Shown: positions 1 through 12,115, numbered from the stretch's first letter. The stretch: 64,000 nt of DNA from Microglena sp. YARC (GCA_022414725.1 CM039462.1:126500518-126564517); one strand, 5' to 3'. Notes: generated from the sequence alone by a model not told the origin. Numbers and translations are program-made.

Positions 1-1760
1 GTGTGTGTGCTGTGTGGAGGGGGGGGTGCTGTGGTTTTTTGTGTGCAACGTTTGTGTGCTTGTGTGGTGGTGTGTGTGGTGTGTGTGTGGAGGGGGGGTC
101 TGAGGTGTGTGTGTGGTGCCTGTTGCGGGAGGGGGGGTCTTGGTTTTTGTTGCAAATTTGTGTTTGTGTGTGTGTGTTGTGTGGGAGGGGGGGGAGCTGT
201 GGTTTTTCTGGGTGCAACGTGTGTGCTTGTGTGAGTGTTGTGGTGTGGTGGTGGGAAGGAGGGGAGGTACTGTGCGTTCGTTTGTGTGCAAGCGTGTGTG
301 TGCTTGGTGTGAGTGTGTGTGTGTGTGTAGGAGGGGGGGATTCTGGGTCATTTTAGTGTTGAACATGCTTTAAAGGTGCTTGTGTGATGTGTGTGTGTGG
401 TGTGTGGAGGGGGGCGGTCTGTGGTTTTTTTTGGTGTGCCACGGTGTGTGTGTGTGTAGTGTGTGCGTGTAGTGGTGTGGAGGGGGGGGAATTGGTTTTT
501 GCGTGTGTGGTGTGGAGTGGTGTGTGGACTTGTGTTTTTTGGGTGCAACGTGGTTGTGGGTGGTGTGTGTGTGTGTGTGTTGTGTGTGTGTGTGTGGAGG
601 GGGGGTGCTGTTGGTTTTTTATGGGGCAACGTGTGTGTGTGTGCTTGTTGTTGGAGGTGTGTGTGTGTGTGTGTGGAGGGGGGGGACTGTGGTTTTTGGT
701 GCACGTGTTGTTTGTGTGTAGTGGTGTGCTCGTGTGTGGCGTGGTGTGTGTGTGTGGAAGGGCGGGTCCGTGTTATTTGGTGTGCAAACGTGTGTGTGTG
801 CTGTGTGAGTGTGTGTGTGTGTGTGAGGGGGGGGTCTGTGGTTTTTTTTGTGTGCAACGTGTTTGTGGTGCTTGTAGTGGTGATGTGTGTGGTAGTGTGT
901 GCTGTGGAGGGGGAGTGTGGGTTTTTGGTGCAACTTGTGTGCTTGTTGAGTGTTTGTTGTGTGCTGGGATAGGGGGGTCTGTGGTTTTTTGTGTGCACGT
1001 GTTGTGGTGGTGTGGTGTGGAGGGGGGGGTGTGTGTTTGTGTGCAAGTGATGGTGTGTGCTTGTGTGAGTTGTGGTGTGTGTTGTGTGTGGCAACATGTG
1101 TGTGTGTGCTTGTGTAGACTGAGCTTTTTTTTGGTGTGCAACGTGTTTTTGTGTGCTTGTGTGTGTGTGAGTTTGTGTGTGTGGTGGTGGAGGGTTGGGT
1201 GGTCTGTGGTTTTTTGTGTGCAAGCATAGGTGTGTGTGCTTGCTGTTGTCGGTTGTAGTGGTGTGTGGGTGGTGTGTGGTGTGTGTGGTGTGTGTGGTGT
1301 GTGGGACTGGTTGTGGTGTATAGTTGTCTGTGTCGTATTTGGTGACGTCACAACGTTTGTGTGTGTTGTGTATGTGTGTGTGTGGCACTGTGTGTGTGTG
1401 TGTGTGTGTGAATGTGAGTGTGGTGTGGTGTGTGGGGTGGGGGGGTCTGTGGTTTTTTTGGGTTGTGCACGTGGAGGGGGGGGGACTGGGTTGGTTTATT
1501 TGGGGTGCGATACGCGTCCGTGTGTGGTTGTGGTAGTTGTGTGTGTGTGTGTGTGTGTGTGTGGAGGGTGGTTTTTGTGGTGTGGCAACTTGTGAGTTGT
1601 TGTGTGGCACGTGTCGTGGTATTTGATGTAGTGTGTGCTGTGTGGTGTGTAGTGCCCTTGTGTGAGTGTGTGTGTGGTGTAGTGGGTGTGTGTTGTTGGA
1701 AGGGGTGGGTCTGGTGTGGTGGAGGGGTTGGGTCTGTGTGTTTTTTGTGTGCAAACGCGG
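1..1760. repeat. GT-rich minisatellite array
   Basis: Irregular tandem units of roughly 70-130 bases. Each unit has a GTGTGTGTGTGGAGGGGGG stretch, then CTGTGGTTTTTT and a GTGCAACGTGTG core. The core recurs near 32, 198, 418, 607, 836, 979, 1,120, 1,202 and 1,447. The long His/Thr/Pro-rich reading frame on the minus strand is a product of the CA repeat. On the minus strand each unit contains AAAAAACCACAG, which resembles a splice acceptor. By analogy with the arrays further along, this may be expanded intron of the TTC27 gene, but I see no exon here. Confidence 0.85.
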
Positions 1761-1840
1761 TGTGAAAATTCAAGGGGCTCGATTTTGGTGCTACCCTGAA
1801 CTGGGATGCCTAGCATATATAATAGCCCGTTTTCAAGTGA

Positions 1841-2060
1841 TATCAATTGGTCTAGTGGGTACACCAAATCACTAAAACGAAGCAAGGGTCGGGGGTTCGA
1901 TTCCCCTACGGACGGCCTGAGCGGTTGCAGGTCGTTATGTCAACCGGATGGTAGCTTGTCCAGTCAAGGTGGTAGACAGATGTCTCTGCCGCCCTGTGTA
2001 CGACGGGTTTTCCCTTTAATACCACGCCCCCTTTCGGGCTTTATCATTTACATGTATAGA
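1841..2060 (+). mobile_element. possible tRNA-derived SINE or tRNA relic
   Basis: A sequence matching the RNA polymerase III A box (TGGTCTAGTGGG, 1,848-1,859) is followed 36 bases later by a B box with a T-arm (GGGGGTTCGATTCCCC, 1,891-1,906). The T stem pairs, but the acceptor strands (1,841-1,847 and 1,908-1,914) do not, and no clean anticodon arm forms. It is therefore not a working tRNA. A degenerate tRNA head followed by about 150 bases of unrelated body fits a SINE. No second copy was seen in the window. Confidence 0.3.
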
Positions 2061-3287
2061 TGAGTATTGGTGGTTACCACTCGCACCGCAGCAATAGGGG
2101 GGGAAGTTAGCCCGGGGTTGGTGGTTGAAAACCTCCAACCACCCGGGCTATCTCTCTCCTAGCTCCTTCCTCACCTCTCCCTGAGTCATCATGGGCTGGC
2201 TGTCAGCAGAACAAACCATGAGGCCATCAGGCACTCTAGATAGATATTCCAGGTTGAAAAATAGTAGTGATAACGCCTGGTGGCGAACTCTGGGGATGCT
2301 TATTACTTGGGGTTGAGATCTGGTGATTACTACACACCAGTTCCCGCCGCACCCCTCCTGCCATCTGGGCTGTCAGCAGAAACAAACCATGAGTAGACCA
2401 TCACACATGGGGTCCACCCATCACCCCAGCACTAGATATACTAGGGAGACGTGGCAATGTGGATTATACAGAGCGGTGGTGGCGCTTGATATCACTGAGA
2501 GTCGAGTTAGCTTCACCTTTCAATCAATTAACATAGTGTCAGTTGGAATCGGCAATATGATATACTATGATATCAAGGTGTCATCATTTATGATGCCAGG
2601 CAGATCTTGAATAGGCTAAAGTTACCATAGTTTATATAGCCAATCGCAATTGATGGCAGTTTCTATGATATCCATTTAATATTCATACTCGGCTGCTTTG
2701 CCAACATCATATTGATATGCCCAGTCTCTCCTAGAAAGAGGTAATGGCGTGGTTGAATGTATTATACTGTATATATGTATAGATGTTCAGCGTTCACTTG
2801 GAGCGTGACCCACCAACCCACGCCGCCCGCGCAGTACCAGGGATCCAGCAGATTCAGGCTGGTCCTCCTCACCTCATGCTTCCCGCATAAGGGGTTACCT
2901 TATGTTTTTTACTTGGGTTGGCTTGTTTATTTTATGTGAATTTAGTGGGAACAAACATGCCCTTTGACCCTCTTTCCCTCTGACTTCGTGACCTGCAGGC
3001 GTACCGGGTGTGTTTATTTTATTTTATGTTCACTATCTGGTAGTTGGCACAAGTGCAGGAACAAACAGGCTGTTTGCACCCGCCCCCTCCGGCCGCCACT
3101 TTTACCACCACACGACCACCACCACACTCTCCTAGACACCTATCACACACAACACAAAACCCACAGACCTCCCCACACCCTCATCCCACAAACACAACAC
3201 TCAAACGCCCCCCACCCCCGAACCTGTCTCAGCCCCCTCCGCCACCCCGCACCACACAATCATTTCCCCCCCCCCCCCCCGCCAACA
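2061..3287. other. no gene recognised; diverged short duplication
   Basis: No convincing coding region. A module containing GGCTGTCAGCAGAA and ACAAACCATGAG occurs near 2,197-2,222 and again near 2,367-2,393, each followed by a CATCA stretch, which suggests an old tandem duplication of about 170 bases. From about 3,060 the sequence grades into C-rich repeat. Confidence 0.5.
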
Positions 3288-4345
3288 CCTACCTGTTCAG
3301 CAGTGCAGTGTTCCTTCTCCAACTCGCAAGCTGCCCCCAAGACATGATAGCACCCTCACCCTCCCCCACACAACACCTGCTGCAGCAGTGTTACTTCTCG
3401 TCGACTCCAGCTCCCCGCAACACATGATAGTAGCGCCCAGCAAGCCCCCACACACCGCCCTACACACACTCATAACACAGAACCCCTTCCACCCCCCACT
3501 CACCCCACTGCCCATCTGTTTCAAGCATTGCTTCCTCTCCGAGCTTCCAGCCCCCCCGCTCACCGGTCTACCACCAGTCACCCCTTCCGCCCACACACCT
3601 GTTTCAGCAGTGTCTTCCCTGTACTCCGACTCCAAGGCCCCCCCCACCTCCCACCACCAGAATCAGCTGACTCCCCCACACACACTGTTTCAGCATTTGC
3701 TTCCTTTCTCCGGACTCCAGCCCCCCCCACATTCCCCCACCACCAGTCCCCCCTCTCCCCCACACCTGTTTCCACAGTGCTTCCTTCTCGCGACTCTCAA
3801 TTGTCCGCGCGTCCGCGCCACACCCCACCGACCAGTCCCCCTCCCGCCAACACACCTGTTTCAGCAGTGCTTCCTTCTCCGACTCCAGCTCCCCCCGCCC
3901 CATCCCCACCACCAGGTCCCCTCCCCCCACAGCAGGTGCCTATTTCAGCAGTGCTTCCTTCTCCGACTCCCAGCCCCCCACCACCCCCCACCAGTCGCGC
4001 CGCCTCCCCCGCACACACGCTGTTTCAGGCAGTGCATGTCCTTCTCGACTCCAGCCCCCCCTCCCCCCCAGAGTCCGACCAGGTCCACCGGTCGCGTCCC
4101 CCCACACACCTGTGTTTTCAGCAGTGCTTCTGTCTCCGACTTCCAGCCCCCCCCACACCGGCGCCACGCTTTACCAGTCACCCCTCACGCCACGCACACT
4201 GGTTTTCAGCAGTGCTTCCTTTCTCCGACTCCAGCCCCCCCCCCCACCCCACACCACAGTTCCCGCTCCCCCCGACACACCCTGTTTCAGGCAGTGCTTC
4301 TTCTCGACTCCAGCTCCCCCAACACATGATAGTAGCGCCCCAAGC
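3288..4345 (-). repeat. C-rich minisatellite with an exon-like core, about 12 units
   Basis: Units of about 80-90 bases repeat about 12 times. Read on the minus strand, each has a purine-poor lead ending in CTGGAG, then TCGGAGAAGGAAGCACTG, then CTGAAACAG followed by GTGTG. This looks like the end of an exon coding ELESEKEALLKQ in front of a GT donor. Units with more upstream sequence (near 3,420 and 4,320) read on into YYHVLGELES. The position downstream of the TTC27 exons and a loose resemblance to the 'LLGDV' stretch of TTC27 suggest another captured exon edge, but this is inference. Many units are frameshifted. Confidence 0.5.
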
Positions 4346-4861
4346 AGGCCCGCGACACCTCCGCACTACACACGGGGGAGTTGGCGCCTTTCTTTAGTGT
4401 CTCTCCAACACCCTTCAAAATTCGAGTGCGGTCCCGTTCGTGCGTACCATAAGCGGGTCGCTGCCATTTCAGCCCTCCATATCAGCTTTGGCTTTCCTGC
4501 GGGCAGCCTCTTTTCCTAATAGGGGTGGATGAATGGGTGCATGGTTTGGTTGGTTGGTGTAAAATTGGTTGGCTGGATTAATGGTTGGTTGGTTATTGGT
4601 TGGCTTGATTTTTTATTTTTTACCTATCTTAATGGTCGCACAGCACCACCGAAAATGGATTTTCATCATTCCATATCAGCTTTGGGCTTCCGCGGCACCT
4701 CTTTTCCGTAAGGGTGGGTTGGTTGTGGGTTATGTGCGGTGGTATGGTGTTGCGTGTATGTGGTATGTGTGGGTGTTGGTGGGGGGAGGTGTTAGCATGG
4801 GTGCTTGTCTTGCTTGTTTGTATGTGGCAGCCACGACTCGTCACAGCATCCTGTAATTTTT
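4346..4861. other. unassigned sequence with a short direct repeat
   Basis: CCATATCAGCTTTGG, followed by a GCGG and CCTCTTTTCC stretch, occurs at about 4,477-4,515 and again at 4,671-4,709. Between and after the copies the sequence is GGTTGGTT/GTGT rich. No gene is supported. The stretch ends at the assembly gap. Confidence 0.5.
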
Positions 4862-5861
4862 NNNNNNNNNNNNNNNNNNNNNNNNNNNNNNNNNNNNNNN
4901 NNNNNNNNNNNNNNNNNNNNNNNNNNNNNNNNNNNNNNNNNNNNNNNNNNNNNNNNNNNNNNNNNNNNNNNNNNNNNNNNNNNNNNNNNNNNNNNNNNNN
5001 NNNNNNNNNNNNNNNNNNNNNNNNNNNNNNNNNNNNNNNNNNNNNNNNNNNNNNNNNNNNNNNNNNNNNNNNNNNNNNNNNNNNNNNNNNNNNNNNNNNN
5101 NNNNNNNNNNNNNNNNNNNNNNNNNNNNNNNNNNNNNNNNNNNNNNNNNNNNNNNNNNNNNNNNNNNNNNNNNNNNNNNNNNNNNNNNNNNNNNNNNNNN
5201 NNNNNNNNNNNNNNNNNNNNNNNNNNNNNNNNNNNNNNNNNNNNNNNNNNNNNNNNNNNNNNNNNNNNNNNNNNNNNNNNNNNNNNNNNNNNNNNNNNNN
5301 NNNNNNNNNNNNNNNNNNNNNNNNNNNNNNNNNNNNNNNNNNNNNNNNNNNNNNNNNNNNNNNNNNNNNNNNNNNNNNNNNNNNNNNNNNNNNNNNNNNN
5401 NNNNNNNNNNNNNNNNNNNNNNNNNNNNNNNNNNNNNNNNNNNNNNNNNNNNNNNNNNNNNNNNNNNNNNNNNNNNNNNNNNNNNNNNNNNNNNNNNNNN
5501 NNNNNNNNNNNNNNNNNNNNNNNNNNNNNNNNNNNNNNNNNNNNNNNNNNNNNNNNNNNNNNNNNNNNNNNNNNNNNNNNNNNNNNNNNNNNNNNNNNNN
5601 NNNNNNNNNNNNNNNNNNNNNNNNNNNNNNNNNNNNNNNNNNNNNNNNNNNNNNNNNNNNNNNNNNNNNNNNNNNNNNNNNNNNNNNNNNNNNNNNNNNN
5701 NNNNNNNNNNNNNNNNNNNNNNNNNNNNNNNNNNNNNNNNNNNNNNNNNNNNNNNNNNNNNNNNNNNNNNNNNNNNNNNNNNNNNNNNNNNNNNNNNNNN
5801 NNNNNNNNNNNNNNNNNNNNNNNNNNNNNNNNNNNNNNNNNNNNNNNNNNNNNNNNNNNNN
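4862..5861. other. assembly gap of exactly 1000 N
   Basis: All bases are N. The round length indicates a placeholder gap of unknown true size. It lies between two repeat arrays within the presumed 3' half of the TTC27 gene, so missing exons may lie here. Confidence 1.
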
Positions 5862-5862
5862 A

Positions 5863-6140
5863 TACGACGTACTGTCAGTACTGATCAGGGTACTTCCAGT
5901 GCTTCAGTACTGCCAGGTCACTTTCCAGTGCTTTCCAGTACTGCCAGCGTACTTTCCATGCTTTCCAAGTTACTGCCAGGTTACTTCCATGTTGCTTTCC
6001 AGTACTGCCAGGTACTTTCCAGTGCTTCCAGTACTCCAGGTGACTTGTCGCAAGTCGCTCCAGTACTGCCAGTACTTTCCAGTGCTTTCCAGAGTACTGC
6101 CAGTACTTTCCACGTGCTTTCCCAGTACTGACAGTACACC
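5863..6140. repeat. short-period tandem repeat
   Basis: Repeats of about 20-40 bases built from AGTACTGCCAGTACTTTCC and AGTGCTTTCC, with many single-base differences. It begins directly at the gap edge, so the true array is probably longer. Confidence 0.8.
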
Positions 6141-6184
6141 ATGAGCGCGAGGACCTACAGACACTCACCCCTCAATACCCATAT

Positions 6185-9100
6185 GCCCACGTAGGCCTCT
6201 GCTAGCTCCTTCTCCACCCACTTGCCAGCGGCAAAAACGCAACGTTCAAACACCCAGGTGACTTGCAGTCACCATTGCCGCCCCCTCAAACACTAACACA
6301 CACACACGCAACACCAGTCACGGCCACCTCATCCACAAATTGGCCCATCTACCATTGTAAGGCCTCTGCTAGCTTCCTTGTCCAACTCCCAACTTGCAGT
6401 TTTGGAACGCAACGTCAAACATGACTGCAGTCACAATTGCCCCCTCCCTCAACACTTAACACACAACACGCAACAAGCAACCACATTTTACCCGGGCACT
6501 CACCCACAATGCCATACCACGTAGCCTCTGCTAGCTCCCTGTCACAACCCACTTGGACAAGTGAAAACGCAACGTCAAACACAGACTGCAGTCACATGTG
6601 CCGCCTCCCCCAACACTTAACACACAACACGCAACACGCAACACATACAGCACTCACCCACAATGGCCCGATTACCAGTATTAGGCCCCTCTGCTAGCTC
6701 CCTTCTCCAACCCCACTTCAGCGGGAAAACGCAACGTCAAACACAAGACTGCAGTCACGTGCCCCCTCCCCGCTCTAACACTAACACACAAACACGCAAA
6801 CAGTTACGGCACTTCACCACAATGCCCATTACCACGTAGGCCTCTGCTAGCTCCTTCTCCAACCCCACTTGCAGCGGAAACGCAACGTCAAACACAGACT
6901 TTCAGTCACGATTGCCGAGCCTCCCCCTCAAACACTAAACCACACAACACGCAAAACACGCAACACATTACGTGCACTCGTCCCAACAATGCCCATTACC
7001 ACGTAGGCCTCTGCTCTAAGCTCCTTTCTCCAACGCCCACTTGGAAGTGAAAACTGGCAACGTCAAACCAGCAGACTGCAGTCACATTGCCGCCTCCCCC
7101 TCAACACTAACACACAACACGCAACACGCAACACGTTACAGCACTCACCCACAATGCCCATTACCATGTAGGCCTCTGCTAGCTCCTTCTCCAACCCCAC
7201 TTGCTGCGGAAACGCAATCGATCAGTAACACAGACTTGCATCACATTTGGCTCCCCTCCAACACTAACACCCACAAAACGGCAACACGACAACACATTAC
7301 GGTGCTGCACCGCACAGATGCCATTACCACGCTAGGCCTGCTGCCTACTCCTTCTTCCACCCCACTTGCTGCGGAAAGCAACGTCAAACAACAGACTGCA
7401 GTGTCACATTGACCCCCTCCCCCTCGCAATACTAACACCACAACACGCAACACGCAACACGTACCTGTACTGCACTCACCCACAATGCCCATGTACCACG
7501 TAGGGCCTCTGCTAGCTCCCTTTCTCCACCCCAGACTTGCCCTGCCGGAAAACGCAAACGTCAAACACAGTACTGCAGTCACCATTGGCCGCCTCCCACT
7601 CAACGACTAACACAAAAAACACGCAACACGTCAAGCAACTTACAGTGCACCTTCAACCCACCAATGCCCATTACGCCCACGTTAGGCCTCTCTAGCTCAC
7701 TTCTGCAATCCTCATCTTGCTGCCGGAAACATAACGCAACGTCAAACACAGACTGCCAGTCACATTGCCGCACTCGCCCCGTGCAACACTAACACACGAA
7801 CACGCAACAAGGCAACCACATTCACGCACTCACCCACAAATTGCCCAATTAGCCACGTATGGGCCTCTGCTAGCCTCCTGTCCGAAACACCCACTTTGGA
7901 GGTTTGATAAATACGCACAATGTCAAAAACAGACTGCAGGTCACATTGCCGCCTCCCCCTCAACTACTAACAACAACACCGCAACATCGCAAACCACGTA
8001 TACAGCACTCACTCACAAATGCCATACCATTTGTAGGCCCTCTGCTAGCTCCGTCTCCGGAACCCCACTTTGCAGCGGGAAACGCAACGTCAAACACAGA
8101 CTGGGCAGTCACGTTGCCCCCTCCCCCCTCAACACTTAACACAACAACACGCAACACATACGCACATCACCCACAATTGCCCATTACCACGTGGCCTCTG
8201 CTAAGCATCCTCTCCAAACCCAACTGTGCAGCGGAAAACGCAACGTCCAAAACACAGACTGCGGAGTCAACATTGCCCGCCTCCCCCTCAACACTAACCA
8301 CACAACACGCAACACGCCAACACGATTACGGGCACTCACCCACAATGCCCATTACCACGTAGGCCTCTGCTAGCTCCTCCCACCAACCCCACTTGCTCGA
8401 AACGCAAACGTCAAACACAGACTGCCCAGTCAAACATTTGCCCCCTCCCCCTCAATACTAACACACAACACGCAACACCGCAAACAACATTATGCCACTC
8501 CACCCACCAATGCCCATTAACCACCGTACGGGCCTGCTCTGCTAAGCTCCTTCTCCAACCCCACTTGCTGGCGGAAACGCAACGTCCAAACACAGACTGC
8601 TAGTCACATTGCCGCCTCCCCACTCAACACTAACACACAACACGCAACACGCCAAACACATTACGCGCACTTCACCCAAACAATTGCCCATTACCACGTT
8701 AGGCCTCTTGCTAAAGCTCCTTCTCCAACCCCACTTGCTGCGGAACAACATACGGTCAAGGACCACAGACTGCCATTCACATTGCCGCCTCGCCCCTCAA
8801 CACTAACCACCACAACACGCAAAACGCAACACATTACGGCACTCACCCACAATGCCCATTACTACGTAGGCCTCTGCTAGCTCCTTCTTCAACCCAACTT
8901 GCAGCAGAAACGCAACGTGAAACGAAAGACTAAAGTTCACATTGCCGCGTGGCCACATTACACACACCATACACATGACCCATTACACACACAGGCTCAC
9001 AATGAAATAGACCACACACCAACATATTAACCCAACACAGTACATCCCAGCAACTCAAACCCACTATACCCATTGCCACATAGGCCTCTGCTAGCTCCTT

Positions 9101-9545
9101 CTTCAACCCCACTTGCCAAGCAAGAAACGCAAGCGTCAAACAAAGACTTGCAGTCGCATTTGCCGCATGGCCACAAACACACACACTGACCCATTTACAC
9201 ACACAGGCTCACCCCACAAACATAGGCAACACACACATAACCAACATCCAGCCCCAAGCCACCTTACCCACAATTGCCCATGCCACATAGGCCCTCTGTT
9301 AAGCTCCTTCATTCAAACCCCCCTAGCAGCGGTAAACGCAACGTCAAACACAGACTTGCAGTCGAACTATTGCCGCCTCCCCCTCAAACACTAGACACGC
9401 AACACCCACAAGCACTCACCCACTTATTAGCCCATTTGCCACATAGGCCTCTGCTAGCTCTTCTTCAAACCCGCACTTGCAGCGGAAACGCAAGTCAAAC
9501 ACCGGACTGCAGTCGCATTGCCCAGCCTCCCCCTCAAACACTAAA
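6185..9545 (-). repeat. TTC27: about 20-copy array of a complete TTC27-type exon
   Basis: About 20 units with a period near 165 bases; the marker GCCTCTGCTAGCTC recurs at about 6,187, 6,361, 6,526, 6,685, 6,838 and so on to 9,446. On the minus strand the consensus unit has an acceptor (GTGACTGCAG), an 82-base exon, and a consensus donor (G|GTGAGTGCC). The exon reads SVFDVAFPLQVGLEKEL, then AEAYVVMGIVG. This corresponds to the TTC27 segment just before 'ALEIFEKLEMWED', where an alpha-helical ELA.A...LG pattern is expected. Because each unit carries both splice sites, splicing could use any copy. Most copies carry random-looking one-base insertions or deletions, either real decay or uncorrected long-read error. 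Which copy, if any, is used cannot be told. Confidence 0.7.
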
Positions 9546-9824
9546 CACTAGACGCTGCTCCTGCTTCTTCCTGCTGCCTCTGGAACCACTGTTGTTTCAC
9601 TGCTGCTGCGCTTCTGTTTTGTTTGTGCTGTACTTCTGCTGCTCTGTTGGTGGCTGCTGCTGTAGACGCATGGCGAGTTGCAGATGGGAGTGATGGACTG
9701 ATGGTGATGAAGTCTGCGGAAGAGTTCATAGCTCCACCATCCTGGCTCCATTTGCATCAGAGCTTCGCCTCACGAGGCGTGAGCGGGTCAGCTAGATCGT
9801 GACGGATTTTCAGAAGCTTTTGCA
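9540..9824 (-). CDS. TTC27: TTC27 homologue, candidate exon 6 (frame uncertain)
   Basis: On the minus strand an acceptor-like CCTGTTAG precedes GCTACTGCAAAAGCTTCTG. The consensus of the neighbouring copies reads HPSRLDPAPALRERALMQ, resembling the family segment after exon 5 (human TTC27 has a K-L-E...R-V-E-R-A pattern here). This copy is the only one that continues past the ALMQ position, running on into LMQME and ELFRR for about 190 more bases, so it is the best candidate for the working exon. As written, the first part and the continuation are in different frames, so either the sequence has an indel or the copy is dead. Both ends are approximate. Confidence 0.35.
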
Positions 9825-9958
9825 GTAGCCTAACAGGCAAGGGGCGGATGGGTAGGGGGTGGGCAGGATAAGGGATGATATGGAGGTTTTGCCCCCCCTG
9901 CGATGGAACAATGTGTGTGAGTGTGTTGCTGGGTGTGTGTGTGTGTGAATTGTGGTGT

Positions 9959-9989
<31 letters not shown>

Positions 9990-10840
9990 GGGAAGAAGGG
10001 TTTTCCCCAAGCATGCGAGCTTGCTCAAGACGTGTGGGGAGCGGGTCAAGTCGTGACGGATCTTCAGCAGCTTTGATGTAGGCCTGCATGGACGGAGGGT
10101 GTGCTTGGGGGATAAGGGATTGATATTGCGAGGGGTCCCCACTCTCCTGTATTGACGAGGTGGAGAGAGTGTGCGTGTGTGCTGTGTGTGGGTGTGTGGT
10201 GGTGGTGGTGTTGTGGGGCGGGGGGGGTAAGGGTTTGACATATGGAGGGTTTTTCCCCCCTGCATGAGAGCTCGCTCACGAGTGCGGGAGACGCGGCAGA
10301 GAGGTCATGACGAGTTTCCAGCAGCTTCGCAGTACCTGGTACGGTGGACGAGGTGGGGGGTGGGGAGATTAGGGTCGGCAGGATGTTCAACAGCTTAGCT
10401 GTAGCCTAGACGTAGGGTATAGGGTGAAGGGTTGATATATCTGGTGGTATCTACTCCTGCTAGAGAGCTCGCTCACGGAGTGCGGGAGCGGGGTCAAGTC
10501 TCGTGACGGATGTTCAGCAGCTTCACATTTGCCTACACGCAGGGGGACAGGGTAGTAGGGTATAGGCGTGGCAGGGGTATGGGGTTCAGGGTTTGCTATA
10601 CTGGCGTTTACACCCCCTGCATGAGAGCTCGCGGGACAAGTCAAGTCGTGACGGATGTTCAACAGCCTTTGCTTTGGCCTATTTAGAGGGGGGGGGGGGG
10701 GGGGGGGAACTCAGACGTTAGGGTAGGGGGGTGCAGGCGTGGGATGGTGAGGGTGCAGGGTTTGTTATCCTGGGTTAACATCCTGGTGATAAGAGCACAC
10801 TCACAGATGCTTTCACTGTGGCTATATGAGAGGAGGGTGG
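9757..10840 (-). repeat. TTC27: tandem partial copies of TTC27 exon 6
   Basis: Six or seven diverged copies of one exon edge lie at about 9,757-9,830, 9,995-10,085, 10,260-10,340, 10,385-10,410, 10,455-10,535, 10,612-10,680 and 10,775-10,830. Minus-strand reading is GCTGCTGAACATCCGTCACG followed by ACTTGACCCGCTCCCGCACT and CGTGAGCGAGCTCTCATGCAG. They are separated by GT runs and G runs (for example 9,970-9,990 and 10,687-10,707). All three frames are used among copies because of indels. Confidence 0.65.
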
Positions 10841-10940
10841 GTGGGTGGGGTGGTATGCGGTGGGCTAGGTGGGAGTCTGACTTCAGGGTAGGGTGGTGCA
10901 GGGTGCAGAGTGTAGGGTTTTAGGGTTTGTTTATACTGGT

Positions 10941-11008
10941 TTACATAGAGGATACGATGGGAGAAAGGGAGGGTAGCGGAAGGAAGGTAAGGTAGGGAAA
11001 AACAAAAA

Positions 11009-11040
<32 letters not shown>

Positions 11041-11310
11041 AAAGAAAAGCAGTCTACGATAAAAGGAGAAAAAAAAAGGAAAAAAAAAAAAAAGTGAGGA
11101 GAAGGGAGGGTAAAGAAGGGAGGTAGGGGTAAGGAGAGAAGGGCAGGCGAGGGGAGGGACAGGAAAAGGAGGAGGGAGGGTGAGGGGAGGGGAGGAGGGG
11201 GGGAGGCGGAGGCGAGAGGGGAGGGGAGGGGAGGGGGGCTGGGTGGATGAGGGGGGGGAGGGGAGGGGGGGCTGGAGGGATGAGGGAGGGAGGGGAGAGG
11301 CAATAAGATT
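10941..11310. repeat. purine-rich tract with A-runs
   Basis: Strand-asymmetric GGGAGGGGAGG/AAAAAA sequence (pyrimidine-rich on the minus strand), including A-runs at about 11,008-11,035 and 11,069-11,092. It lies in the presumed intron between TTC27 exons 5 and 6. No coding sequence. Confidence 0.85.
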
Positions 11311-11534
11311 TAACATGTTCATATAGCTGGTTTAGTAGTTCGGTGGTTCACCCCAGTGCAAGCAAACGGGCTTGCCCCCTCAACCTTACGGCCTCATAAA
11401 CAAGGCTTACTATTTTTTCCCTGTATTCTTTTGTATTTCTGTATAATTCCCACCCCACTACAACTACCACCCCCACCATCGCATAACAACCTCGCGCCTC
11501 ATGACAAGACTTCCTATTTTATGTTTTACATAGT

Positions 11535-12115
11535 TTTATTTTTTGGTTTATTTCTTATGTTTTATATATTTTATTTCTTATGTTTATTTTGTGTTATTTC
11601 TTATGTTTTATTATATTTTATTTCTTATGTGCTTATTTTGTGTTTATTTCTTATGTTTTATTATATTTTCTAGTTTCTATATGTTTTATGCATATTTTAT
11701 TTCTTATGTTTTATTTTGTGTTTATTTCTTATGTTTTATTATTTCTATTTCTTGTGTTAAATTGTGTTAATTTCTTATGTTTTATTATATTTTATTTCTT
11801 ATGTTTTATTTTGTGTTTACTATTGCTTATGTTATATTCTTATATTTATATTTTATTTCTGTAGTTTTTATCAGGGGGGGGTCAGAAGGCTTATTTAAGA
11901 CGCCATGAGTAAGCTCTTTTTAAGCGAAGATGAGGTTCCAGCCGATTGATTGCTCCCCCCCCCCCCCCCCCCCCCTCTCCTGGTTTTAATGTATTATGTT
12001 TTATTATGTTTAAATGCTTTTATTTTTATTATGTTTTATTATATTTATGAGCTTTTATTTTTATAATGTATTAAATGTATTATCTTTTATTATATTTATG
12101 ATGCTTTTATCAATA
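11535..12115. repeat. AT-rich minisatellite (TTATGTTTTATT family)
   Basis: About 26-base units of TTTATTTCTTATGTTTTATT type fill 11,535-11,870. A related TTATGTTTTATTATGTTTA series fills 11,985-12,115. A short unique stretch and a run of about 20 C (11,957-11,976) separate them. Intronic position; the Phe/Tyr-rich frames are repeat artefacts. Confidence 0.85.

Noticed and set aside
348..1754. 468-codon His/Thr/Pro-rich open frame on the minus strand
   Set aside because: Produced by the CA-repeat minisatellite; overlapping frames of similar kind exist and there is no domain.
1841..1914. Functional tRNA gene
   Set aside because: The acceptor stem does not pair and no anticodon stem-loop can be drawn.
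10900..10935. Telomere-like TTTAGGG motifs
   Set aside because: Only isolated TTTAGGGTTT copies in a G-rich repeat; no array.
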